Shown here in pieces: positions 19,358 to 27,150 of a stretch of DNA of 27,150 nt; position 1 is the stretch's first letter, and every line of letters begins with the position of its first letter. The position numbers and the translations under genes were made by a program. Source of the DNA: Plakobranchus ocellatus (taxonomy: Eukaryota > Mollusca > Gastropoda > Plakobranchidae); NCBI GenBank assembly GCA_019648995.1, contig BLXT01001037.1, forward strand, positions 769,056 through 796,205, read 5' to 3'. A model generated the notes under the pieces. The model was not told the DNA's origin. It saw nothing but the letters and a program-made list of their open reading frames with translations, and did no database searches.

Positions 19358-19878
19358 GCTTTTTTCTGTCTCTCTTGTTCTCCCTCTGTCAATAGTACAC
19401 TCAAAATTTCTCTTTCCCCCTCTCTCTCCTTCTCTCATTCTCTCCCTCATTTCCTTACACTGTCTCGAAGTCTGCATCCTTCTGTTAAAATATTTCTCTT
19501 GCTCTTTATGTCTCTCTCTCGCTCTTTCTGTCTCTTTCTCTCTCTCTGGGTCTCTATCTCTTTCACTCTTTCCTTCTTTCTGAGTCTCTTTTTCTTGCTC
19601 TTCCTTTATCAAAATTTCTCTCATACTCCCACTCTCCCAATTTCTTTTTCTCTCCCATTCTCTCTCTCTCTAAGACTCTCTCTCTCTTTCTTCCTCGTGC
19701 TCTCCCTCTAGCTACAGCTCACCCAAAATTTCACTCTCTTTATCCCTCTCCCTCTGAGTCTCCCTCTTTCTTGCTCTTCCTCTGTCAAAAGTTCACTATA
19801 AATTTCTCTTTCGCTGTCTCTCCTTCTCTCTCTCACTCCTTCACTCCCTGTCTTTGTCTCTGCATGCTTTTCACAAAT

Positions 19879-19922
<44 letters not shown>

Positions 19923-20022
19923 TCTTCCTCTACCTCTGTGAAAAATATTATCAAAATTTGTCTCTCTGTTTCTCTCACTCCTTCACTCTCTATCTCTATC
20001 TCTGCATCTCTTTCTGTCAAAA

Positions 20023-20066
<44 letters not shown>

Positions 20067-20200
20067 CCTTTCTTTCCCTTTGTGAAAAGTGCACTCGAAA
20101 TTTCTCTCTCTCTCTCACGTTCTCTCTCTTTCTCTTTCTCTCATTATCTCTCCCACCCCTCTTTTTACCATTTTCTCTCTTTCCTTTCTCTCATGCACTT
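18860..20200. repeat. 1.3-kb higher-order pyrimidine array
   Basis: The plus strand is almost entirely C and T. Between CT runs, two spacer phrases recur. Phrase one resembles CTCTGTCAAAAGTATATCTA plus AATTTCTCTC, at about 18890, 19138, 19386, 19607, 19783, 19936 and 20079. Phrase two resembles CACTCTCTGTGTCTCTCTCT plus GCATTTCTTTCTGTCAAG, at about 19050, 19250, 19850 and 19990. Units are roughly 80-200 bp with variable CT length. Open frames such as SLSLSL or RERERE are by-products. Confidence 0.9.
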
Positions 20201-20840
20201 ATTGAAAAAGTTGTCACTAGAATCAGTGAGTTCAATATTCTTGATAGTATAGCTGTCTTTTAATATTTTTAAAGCATTTTTCACCCTAAGCCTTGTTATG
20301 AAGTGTGGACCCAACGTGTAAATAATACAGTATTTAACATACAATAAATCTAGTTCTACTAGAAGTAAATCAGATGAAACATCAATAATGCCTCTCTATC
20401 CCTAGGAAGTTCTTGGACGACGCGGATTCCTATTATAGCGCCCTTCCTCCCACCTCTCGCATAAAAAACCCACCGCTAAAAATAATTTTTTTAAAAACCC
20501 ATCAAAATACTGTTACAAATATGCAAGTTGTGTATGGCCTATTCATACCGCCGTAAATGTCATAATGATAGTCGTTGTAACTTGGTTCAAATGGTTATTC
20601 AAAATGCAAGTCATCATAACGCTGATCTAACATTCAGAAATATTAAAAAGATCACTTATTCTTCTATATTTTTTCTATGACAAAAGAAAACCAAGCCAAT
20701 AACATGCTGACTAATGTTTAGAATAAATGTGTGAGATAAATTATGGTACCTTTGACATTGTCGCTTGTAAAACGGCATATATAATATCGGTTGTCCCAAC
20801 CATGATTTGCACAACGGTCGCTCTAACCAAGAATTAATTG
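20201..20840. other. AT-rich stretch, no gene seen
   Basis: No repeat or coding region recognised before the TA array. Confidence 0.5.
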
Positions 20841-20841
<1 letters not shown>

Positions 20842-20901
<60 letters not shown>

Positions 20902-20912
20902 CACACATATAT
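20842..20912. repeat. (TA)n microsatellite
   Basis: Pure TA grades into ATACATATATA and ACACACATATATA. Confidence 0.95.
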
Positions 20913-20989
20913 AAAGATTTTACATCTGTTGTGGGATTTTCTTTCTCAGACCTGTCTACGGTCAAATATCTAAAACATTTGCTGTGGGG

Positions 20990-21114
20990 TTTTTACGGTA
21001 TATAGTTTTTTATACCCCACAAAATCAATGGCCTCACAATTAAAATAATCTCTTAATATATGGTTTTATATACCCCACACAAGCATTGGCCTCACAATAT
21101 ACATAATCGCTTGC

Positions 21115-21162
<48 letters not shown>

Positions 21163-21225
21163 CTTAGTATTACACACCCCAGGAAAGCAGTGGCTTCATA
21201 TTAAACACAATTTTATGTATAATCT
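20990..21225. repeat. 58-bp tandem repeat, left group, with (TA)n
   Basis: Units contain TATACCCCACAAAATCAATG, then GCCTCACAAT and ATAATCTCTTAATATATGGT. GGCCTCACAAT is at 21030 and 21088 (period 58), and a decayed form, GGCTTCATATT, is at 21192. A pure TA array (21121-21160) has grown between the second and third units. Confidence 0.8.
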
Positions 21226-21555
21226 TTTGATGCACTAGCCAAACCCACAGCTGTATTTTATTATTTCACTTGAAGATATTCTCAAGAAAACAAAATTTGT
21301 GCACCAAATATTCAAAAGAATGTTTGGTTTTTTTTTTCCCTTTTTAGCTTTGTCTTGCTGCGTACAAAGTTCTGGAAAAAAAGTTGATTGTTATTAAAGA
21401 TGCCTACCTTCGATATTTTGTTTTGCCAATCTAATGAGGTTTAAATTGGGTTAAAAAATGTCTTTTTCTAAATCCATAAAACAGAGGAACATGTCTATTT
21501 TTTTTTTTTGATTTTATTGACGCCCCACAAAAATTTGTATAGGAGTTACGCTTAG
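21226..21555. other. AT-rich spacer between two groups of the 58-60-bp repeat
   Basis: No unit of the repeat is recognisable here. It contains T runs near 21328-21338 and 21500-21509. Either it inserted into the array or these units have decayed. Confidence 0.5.
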
Positions 21556-21712
21556 TACCATTATAGTTCCATATATCCCTCAAAATCATTGGCCTCACAA
21601 TAAACATAATCTTTTTATGTATATAGTTGCATACACCCCACAAAATCATTGGCCTTACAATAAACATAATCTTTTGATGTATATATACTTTTATATACCA
21701 CACAAAGGATCC
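21556..21712. repeat. 60-bp tandem repeat, right group
   Basis: GGCCTCACAATAAACATAAT at 21591 and GGCCTTACAATAAACATAAT at 21651 (period 60), each preceded by CCCCACAAAATCATT or CCCTCAAAATCATT. A partial unit ends in TATATACCACACAAAGGATC and a C run (21709-21719). It is the same family as at 20990-21225. Confidence 0.85.
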
Positions 21713-22219
21713 CCCCCCCCACACACATACACACACAAACACTTTTTTTTTTATATTATTATACACGCCTCTTGTACGGCAACAAAAAAATAGGCTTTTC
21801 CCATCAGAGGCCAAAACAAAGGCTACAATGGAATCTGGTGTTATACAATCTTTTCCTAGGGGGATATTCTTGCCAAGGAATGGAAAAGCCCACTATCTGG
21901 TGAAATCCATTTGAAGAGCGTTTTTCCAAAACTCAGTATTTGCAGTTTCGTTGAAAAGTTAGTTATTCCCCTTAAAGTAACATTCATTGCTCCTTTTATA
22001 TTGTGCACACAACAATCTTTCCAAAACTACGTAAAATCAGTTGCGAATGGGCTTCTGGAACAGACTGTTTTTCCAAAACTCTGTAGTTGCTGACGTATAA
22101 ATTTTCCAAAACTCTGTACTCTCTGCACGCATGCGCACCAGTGCTTTTCCGTGTAAATACTTAGTTTTGGAAAGTTCATACCTCAATCGAGCTAAGCATA
22201 AACGAAGTCCACTGCCACG

Positions 22220-22482
22220 ATGGAACACGAAACTGAACTTACTGAAGTGTTTTTTTCTCCTGTTACGCCTGGACGTGGTAGAAAACGTAATAAAGTGTGG
22301 AAGAAAATCATGTAAAAAAACCTAAGGCAGAAGATGTGAAAAAGTTGATGAAGTTTTTTAGAGTACCATAGAGGGCTAAAGGGTTTTATGATGATGTCTT
22401 GATGGCAGCTGAGGCTAAGAATGAGGACACTGATGAAAGAGATGACATGTGTAGCTATGATGAGAGTGAAAGTTTTGTGTAA
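22220..22482 (+). pseudogene. Decayed small reading frame inside the TIR element
   Basis: An ATG at 22220 opens MEHETELTEVFFSPVTPGRG followed by RKRNKVWKKI and a stop at 22313. Shifting frame near 22300 gives EENHVKKPKAEDVKKLMKFF, a TAG at 22369, then RAKGFYDDVLMAAEAKNEDT and DERDDMCSYDESESFV, with a stop at 22480. The charged, non-random composition suggests a former coding sequence, with a basic N-terminal part and an acidic C-terminal part. I do not recognise the protein. It could be an N-terminal remnant of a transposon protein or an unrelated captured exon. No catalytic motif is visible. One frameshift and one in-frame stop break it. Confidence 0.35.
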
Positions 22483-22690
22483 ATGCCTACAACAGTAGTG
22501 AACAATAGGAAAGATGGTTTAGATTACTATCAAGATTTAAATGTAATCTTCTTTATTTTTGAGATATGATTCTATGATGACATTGAAACTTTTGTGTACA
22601 TAGCCCAAGCAAAGATAAAGAAGGTTTAGGTTACTGTTATTTTTAATATTCTTCTCTTGCTTTTTGTTTTGTTCTTTTTGTTCCTAAATA
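22455..22690. repeat. Diverged tandem duplication, period 117 bp
   Basis: CTATGATGAGAGTGAAAGTT (22455) matches CTATGATGACATTGAAACTT (22572). Then come AGATGGTTTAGATTACT and AGAAGGTTTAGGTTACT, and GTAATCTTCTTTA and ATATTCTTCTCTT. The first unit covers the end of the decayed reading frame and its stop. Confidence 0.65.
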
Positions 22691-23273
22691 AGAATATGAT
22701 TGAAAATAAACCTTTTAGATGTTCACATATTTTATCTTCTTAATACATTACATAAATGCCTAAGTATGAAAAGTTTTAAAATAGACTGCTAATTTTCCAA
22801 CATTCCTGCTGTATTTTTGCTGGGTGAAAGTGTTCATGGCGTTCCTTGCTATGATGGTAAATGAGGCTAAGAGAAAAAAAATTATGTGTGTAAATGATGC
22901 AATTAAAACTATTGGGTAAATAATATGGCAGTGTGAATGTGGGCTTTAAGCAATCATGTCTAGCTGTCCTTTTGTTTGTTTGTTTGTTTGTTTTGTGTGT
23001 GTTTGTGTATGTGTGTAAAATATTTGAAAATTATACAACTTTTTCATTTAAAAAAAACAACAAAATTATGCAAAAATGCTCTAAAATACTGAAATGTCTT
23101 AAAATTTTAACAAATTACGCAGCAATGTATAAAAATGAACAATGAAAATTGTGATTGAAACCCATCACAAGTCATGTTTTCTTTATTTCAAGGAAGTGCT
23201 ATTATTTTAAAAGTACTTTGTACCTTCCACTAACACAAAACAGCTTTAAGCACATTTAGATAAGCATTAATCA

Positions 23274-23322
23274 GTTTTTCCAAAACTCAGTTAAATGATC
23301 AAATACTGAGTTTTGGAAAAAC
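23274..23322. repeat. Perfect 18-bp inverted repeat with 13-nt loop
   Basis: GTTTTTCCAAAACTCAGT (23274-23291) and its exact reverse complement (23305-23322) flank TAAATGATCAAAT. Both arms are copies of the terminal motif of the 21912-23525 element, so two end motifs face each other. Confidence 0.95.
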
Positions 23323-23548
23323 CTTATATATTTGCACATAAATCATTTCTAAGCAATAAGAGAAGGATTTTAATAAATATCTTGTCTTATATACTCCCTT
23401 TGAAGGGGTCATTCTCAATAAGTCAAAACAATGATTATTTACCTCCAAGAATCTTGATTTAATTTTCTCAGTTTTCTCAGTAAAGTTAAAAATGCAGATA
23501 CAGAGTTTTGGAAAAACGCTCTTCATTTTGTCTCTTACTTTCTTGTAG

Positions 23549-23639
23549 GGAACAAAAAGTATTGGAATGAAGATGGATTTTTTGGCACACAGTGTACGTG
23601 GTCATTGGACGCAGCATTCATACTACCAGACACAGAAAG
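23549..23639 (+). CDS. Possible internal exon, lipoxygenase-like (tentative)
   Basis: A strong acceptor (TGTCTCTTACTTTCTTGTAG, ending 23548) and a donor (AAAG then GTAATT at 23640) bound 91 bp. In the frame starting at 23551 the peptide is NKKYWNEDGFFGTQCTWSLD, then AAFILPDTE. The W-x-[DE]-D-x-x-F-G-x-Q pattern is like the stretch before the LNGxNP segment of animal lipoxygenases, enzymes that oxygenate polyunsaturated fatty acids. The following LNGxNP is not present, which weakens the match. A second frame is also open (GTKSIGMKMDF...). I found no partner exon that keeps the frame. It could be a lone exon of a long gene, a decayed exon, or chance. Confidence 0.25.
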
Positions 23640-24352
23640 GTAATTGACAGTTCAGTTTCAGAACAGGCAATCCTGAGGTTTATCATATTATTTTTAAGTC
23701 CTTGATAGGTTACGGGGAAAAATCATGTGTGTGGCCTGGGGTAAGGCCTGCTAGTGATTGGCTTATTTCATGCAAACATTACATGATACAATCACACTTG
23801 GACCTAAACTTGGTGGTCATATTTAAATAACCCATGAGATGCATTGTCAGTTTCAATCTCTGACTGGCCTTGAGAAAGAGAAATTTCTCGAAGACAGAGT
23901 TGGGTAAGAATTATGTTTACCTGTGTGTGTGTGGGTGGGTGGGTGTGCGGGTGTATGTTTACAACCTTGGCCTGTGGCAAAATTGATGCAATTGCAATGC
24001 AATATCAACTCGATGGTCCAATCTTTAGAACTAATGAGATCGATGCTTTGGGATCTTGAATTTCTAGTAGACCTGAGAGAAGTTTCACGGCTAGAGCTAG
24101 ATGTGTTTGTGTGCGTGTGTTGTGTGTATGTGTGCGTTAAGTGTAAAGTGTGAGTATGTATATCCACCCCTATGCAGTCGTAGGGTTTGGAAGAGATCAG
24201 CTCGTTTGGTATGGATTACACGATGTCACACTTAGATGTGATGGTGCTCCAGTTTTACACCAACCAAGGTCAGTGTGAATCTCAGAGGCATTGGAAAAGA
24301 GAATATTTTGGAAGAGACTGTTTCTGATGTGTGTATGTATGCGTGTATGTGT
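23640..24352. other. Non-repetitive stretch, no supported gene
   Basis: A short TG/GGGT tract lies at 23922-23954, and TG-rich parts lie near 24105-24135 and 24329-24352. Between them the sequence is unique-looking. A 40-codon frame, 24156-24278 (MYIHPYAVVGFGRDQLVWYG...), has protein-like composition but no recognised motif, and all three plus frames are open around it. A possible 53-bp exon at 23851-23903 (FQSLTGLEKEKFLEDRV) does not join in frame to 23549-23639. Confidence 0.4.
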
Positions 24353-24458
24353 AAAGTGGCCTAAGTGGGGTCTTTGACCTGTTAGACTGACGCATAAGTG
24401 GGGTCCAATTTTCCAGGTGAGGTCCAGCAGTCGGACCCCATTTGAGTTAAGGCCGCTT
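24353..24458. repeat. Foldback (imperfect inverted repeat) sequence
   Basis: The left arm AAAGTGGCCTAAGTGGGGTC and the right arm GGACCCCATTTGAGTTAAGG followed by CCGCTT are imperfectly complementary. Inside, GTGGGGTCC (24398) also pairs with GGACCCCAT (24433). The sequence could fold into a nested hairpin of about 105 nt. A further 8-bp hairpin (AGGTCCTG/CAGGACCT) follows at 24482-24509. It may be a small MITE-like relic. Confidence 0.55.
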
Positions 24459-24509
24459 CCGTACTTACTGTAACCAAACTGAGGTCCTGAGCTGAAAAAA
24501 CCAGGACCT

Positions 24510-25042
24510 TATTTTAGTCATATTTCGTTTCGTTTAAGTGAATGATTACACACTTTACCTAGATCGCTCGAACTTCTAAGTTCAACTTACACAGATCTTT
24601 CGGCCCATAACTGAGATTACCAGGCGCCAGCCATATGGCCCAATATGTACCCGTTACCTTTAGGACCGGGCCTCCCCTATCTCAGGTGCGCTCGGGCTAG
24701 GCCCTGGCCTTGTAAATCAATTTAGCAAGGAAATGAGGCAAGATGATATAAGTGAAGGAAAGTTTTTATTTTAAAAAATCTAAAAAAAAAAACCTCATTT
24801 TATTTCTGAAACTGAATTAATCTTTATTGAGAATAACTCAATTTCATTCGCACTTATACATGAACTTGTGATTTGAAAAATAAAATTAGACCAACGCCTG
24901 CTAGTCTACAGCCAAGTGCCTAAGCAAACTAACTTAAATCGTTGCCTCTCTACATTTTTACATGCTTGATGAGAAATAAATCTGGATTGGATTTAAAACC
25001 AAGTCCTGCAGTCAACATCAAGATCTAACAACGAGTGAAGAT
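24510..25042. other. AT-rich stretch, no gene seen
   Basis: A GC-richer patch lies at 24600-24720 (CCAGGCGCCAGCCATATGGC, AGGACCGGGCCTCCCCTATC). Nothing identified. Confidence 0.45.
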
Positions 25043-25225
25043 AAAGTAATAAAAAAAGCGGCTTGTAAAGAACCAGAATTCATTCAATTTATGTTCAAAC
25101 GATAGGTATAAAAACTCTGCTTTGGAAAGTAATATATTTTATGATGACCATTGTAAAGCAGTTTGTTTGGATAATACTTGGATGAATATTTAGATGAGAC
25201 GTGAAGATCTCACAACATTTAAAAA
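25043..25225. repeat. Diverged duplication, copy 1
   Basis: GTAATAAAAAAAGCGGCTTG, then TAAAACTCTGC, ATATTTTATGATGACCATTG and TAAAGCAGTTTG occur in the same order at 26217-26320. Copy 1 has about 20 bp that copy 2 lacks (AACCAGAATTCATTCAATTT region). A further shared phrase, AAAAGGAGACTG, is at 25383 and 26554. Confidence 0.65.
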
Positions 25226-25466
25226 ATAAGTTAGATTTTAGACTATATAATTATCTAGGACTGTTACAGGACGTTAAATAGAGAAAGGACGAAGTGTCCA
25301 TTTTTTAAAAAGAAGGCTCCTGTTTAAATCATTACTTGGCTCTTATATAGTATTGTGCTAATGTTATTCAATCTCAGCTGTAAAAGGAGACTGAAAATGA
25401 CAGTCTACGCTGAGAAAATCTGTGATGAAAAAAAAATTGCAAATACTTTCTTGCGCCATTCTGCTA

Positions 25467-25540
25467 GACCTACGTAGGTCACACAAATTGCCTGCCATGG
25501 AGTTTTGTTTACAAAATGTGGGCGTGGCAGGGAGCCACGC
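25467..25540. other. 14-bp palindrome and 7-bp hairpin
   Basis: GACCTACGTAGGTC (25467-25480) is a perfect palindrome. GCGTGGC-AGGGA-GCCACGC (25522-25540) forms a perfect seven-pair hairpin. The patch is more GC-rich than its surroundings and contains GTGGGCGTGG, a word like GC-box or EGR/KLF sites. A regulatory role is speculation. Confidence 0.5.
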
Positions 25541-25796
25541 GCACAGTATAGCTTGTTTGGAAATTTCACTTTTTTAAAGTTTGTTTGAGACAATACATAA
25601 GTAAAACTAGATTATTTTGGAAAGGTCAAGTTCAGCTTTATTTCTTAAAGATTTTATTGTTAAGTTGATTGAAACTAATCTTTGTCGCCCATCGATTTCA
25701 AGCATAAAAACAGGGAGAAAATCTTTTTTTTAACGTGACCATTAGTTTTCATTAATAACTAAGTGCAAAAATGCTTGTTCTTACCCTTAATCATTT

Positions 25797-25797
<1 letters not shown>

Positions 25798-25877
<80 letters not shown>
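25798..25877. repeat. (TA)n microsatellite
   Basis: About 39 pure TA units. Confidence 0.97.
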
Positions 25878-25880
<3 letters not shown>

Positions 25881-26209
25881 AAGCCTTTCTTAGACTCTTT
25901 ATAATGGACAAAGCAAAAAAAAAAAAACCAGTATTCAATTCACTCACTATTTAGACATTTGATTGACCAACAGAAAAAGCACATTCACAAAATTAACTCT
26001 TTCATTCCAATAATTATAACTGTTTGCTGGTTAAAAAAAAAGAACACCCTCATAGAATTAAATATAATTAATTCTTTCATCAAAGGGAGAAGGTATTGTA
26101 AAATCAATTGAAGAAGAAAAATTATAAGATTATGGTGTTTTTAAAAGGAATTTTTGTATTATTCGTTCTCCCGTCCATCCATTGGATGTAAATCTAATTA
26201 AGACGGTTA
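25878..26209. other. AT-rich stretch, no gene seen
   Basis: Homopolymer A runs near 25915-25927 and 26033-26041. Nothing else recognised. Confidence 0.5.
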
Positions 26210-26370
26210 AGTTAAGGTAATAAAAAAGCAGCTTGTAAAGAATGGTCAAATGATAGGCAATAAAACTCTGCCTAGGAAATTAGCATATTTTATGGTAACA
26301 ATTGTAAAGCGGTTAAGTTTAGATCGTTGTTGGATAATTTTAATAATGATTGTGTAGATCTAATTCAACT
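26210..26370. repeat. Diverged duplication, copy 2
   Basis: GTAATAAAAAAGCAGCTTGT, AATAAAACTCTGCC, CATATTTTATGGTAACAATT and GTAAAGCGGTTAAG match copy 1 at 25043-25225, about 1.17 kb upstream, in the same orientation. Confidence 0.65.
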
Positions 26371-26721
26371 AAATCTCAAAAGGTGGACAGCATTTTTAGT
26401 GTTTCGATTTTTATGTAGCACTTGCGGGATTGCAGCGTCGTTAATCTCAATAAAACCTTTTCACAACATTTATTAATGTACAAAAAATAACACAAATTTA
26501 CCTGACTTCCACTAAAGTACAGCAGTTCTGAAATTAGGTTTAAATTTTAGATAAAAGGAGACTGTGAAACTAAGGATAGAATAAGACAAGTTTAATGTGT
26601 TCAATGTAGAATTACAGGACAAACTGCAGGCCAAGTTATTTATTATTCATTGTTACATTTAATTGCTTAAAGCTAATATTTAGCATTTTGGGACTTAGAT
26701 TCAGGATCTCAATAAAAGGTC

Positions 26722-26725
<4 letters not shown>
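26371..26725. other. AT-rich stretch, no gene seen
   Basis: Apart from a short phrase shared with 25383 (AAAAGGAGACTG at 26554), nothing is recognised. Confidence 0.45.

Positions 26726-26775
<50 letters not shown>
26726..26775. repeat. (TA)n microsatellite
   Basis: About 25 pure TA units. Confidence 0.97.
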
Positions 26776-26776
<1 letters not shown>

Positions 26777-27150
26777 GCTTAATGTGCATTGTAAAAATAT
26801 ATGTGTACCTGCTAAGTTATGAATAAATTTTTATTTATTTACAGTTGTTCTTTTTTTTCTTCTTTGACTCAATATTGGTAATACTGAAGGGCAATTGCCA
26901 GGAACTGTAAAACATTGAATTTCTTTGTTGCTTGAAACAAAACTGACCGTTTTCATTTTGTAACAAAGAGCAGCTTCAGCGTGTATTAGAAAATGGAAGA
27001 AACTTTGATTTATAGGAAAGTCTCTTAACTAATCAAGCTATTAGCAAACGATTTTTCGGTGCAGTTCTTAATGTTCGCCTATGAGGCTAAAAAGTTGTAA
27101 AAGAAAAAAGAAAAGAAACAAAATTTTCAAAAGTGCTCACCACCCCCCCC
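26776..27150. other. AT-rich stretch to window end
   Basis: No gene recognised. The window ends in a C homopolymer (27143-27150), similar to the C runs at 17328 and 21709. Confidence 0.5.

Larger units (their letters stand above)
21912..23525. mobile_element. 1.6-kb element with terminal inverted repeats and many internal copies of the end motif
   Basis: The left end TGAAGAGCGTTTTTCCAAAA then CTCAGTATTTGCAGTT (21912) and the reverse complement of the right end (ending 23525) agree at about 33 of 36 positions, with the first 23 identical. Inside, TTTTCCAAAACTC-like motifs recur in plus orientation at about 22015, 22068, 22100 and 23275, and in minus orientation at about 22161 and 23305. Clustered end motifs of this kind recall the subterminal repeats of cut-and-paste DNA transposons such as hAT, or foldback elements. 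No transposase is recognised. Flanking duplication is not clear (only TT or TTT on each side). It may be a non-autonomous derivative; this classification is inference. Confidence 0.6.

Noticed and set aside
18406-20295. Shared 13-mer ACCCTAAGCCTTG at 18406 and 20283
   Set aside because: Flanks do not align beyond it; probably chance.
21911-22093. 60-codon frame at the left end of the TIR element
   Set aside because: It is a reading of the repeated end motif with no further support.
23851-23903. Possible second exon (FQSLTGLEKEKFLEDRV) next to the lipoxygenase-like block
   Set aside because: Joining it to 23549-23639 gives stop codons in every open frame, and its acceptor has a weak pyrimidine tract.

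Overview
The window looks like a piece of animal nuclear genome with no intact protein-coding gene that I can support. It is AT-rich and contains dinucleotide microsatellites, minisatellites, tRNA-derived SINEs and 5'-truncated non-LTR retrotransposons, with long non-coding stretches between them. The retroelement types and the recurring AGATCTAG-rich clusters suggest a lophotrochozoan, probably a mollusc and perhaps a gastropod. That assignment rests on general impression, not on a search.

Layout. 1-207 is a two-variant CA-rich minisatellite. 885-1806 holds two degenerate copies of a SINE-like family (here 'family A') in opposite orientations. 2410-2912 is a frame-broken LINE reverse-transcriptase C-terminus. 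3908-5660 holds ATT, AAAT and ATC arrays. 5825-5907 is a minus-strand LINE 3' end. 6560-6605 has a hammerhead-ribozyme-like motif on the minus strand. 6757-7307 has long TA and CT arrays. 7555-7890 and 10570-11410 are AGATCTAG clusters. 10078-10470 has two tandem LINE C-terminal fragments, one interrupted by a short module that recurs at 13033-13082. 11605-12005 is a family A copy with a tandemly triplicated 103-bp tail. 12030-12206 is a CT array with an assembly gap.

14573-15679 is a compound repeat: a 42-bp minisatellite that stays open in frame on both strands, followed by SINE copies with a tRNA-like head and a duplicated 149-bp tail. 16962-18277 is the most gene-like part: the C-terminal third of an RNase H-bearing non-LTR polyprotein, split over several frames but with nearly no stop codons inside each segment. 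18860-20200 is 1.3 kb of pyrimidine-rich higher-order repeat. 20990-21710 holds diverged 58-60-bp repeats.

21912-23525 is the best candidate for an undescribed unit: about 1.6 kb with ~36-bp terminal inverted repeats, at least eight copies of the terminal motif in both orientations, a perfect 18-bp internal palindrome and a decayed reading frame. Just right of it, 23549-23639 resembles an exon with good splice sites and a lipoxygenase-like peptide; this is tentative. The remainder, to 27150, holds a foldback sequence, a diverged duplication about 1.17 kb apart, palindromes and TA arrays.

Nothing here forms an operon or pathway. The relationships seen are between repeats: nesting, tandem tail duplication and microsatellites growing inside retroposon tails. 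Two runs of N (12125-12140 and 17324-17327) mark assembly gaps.
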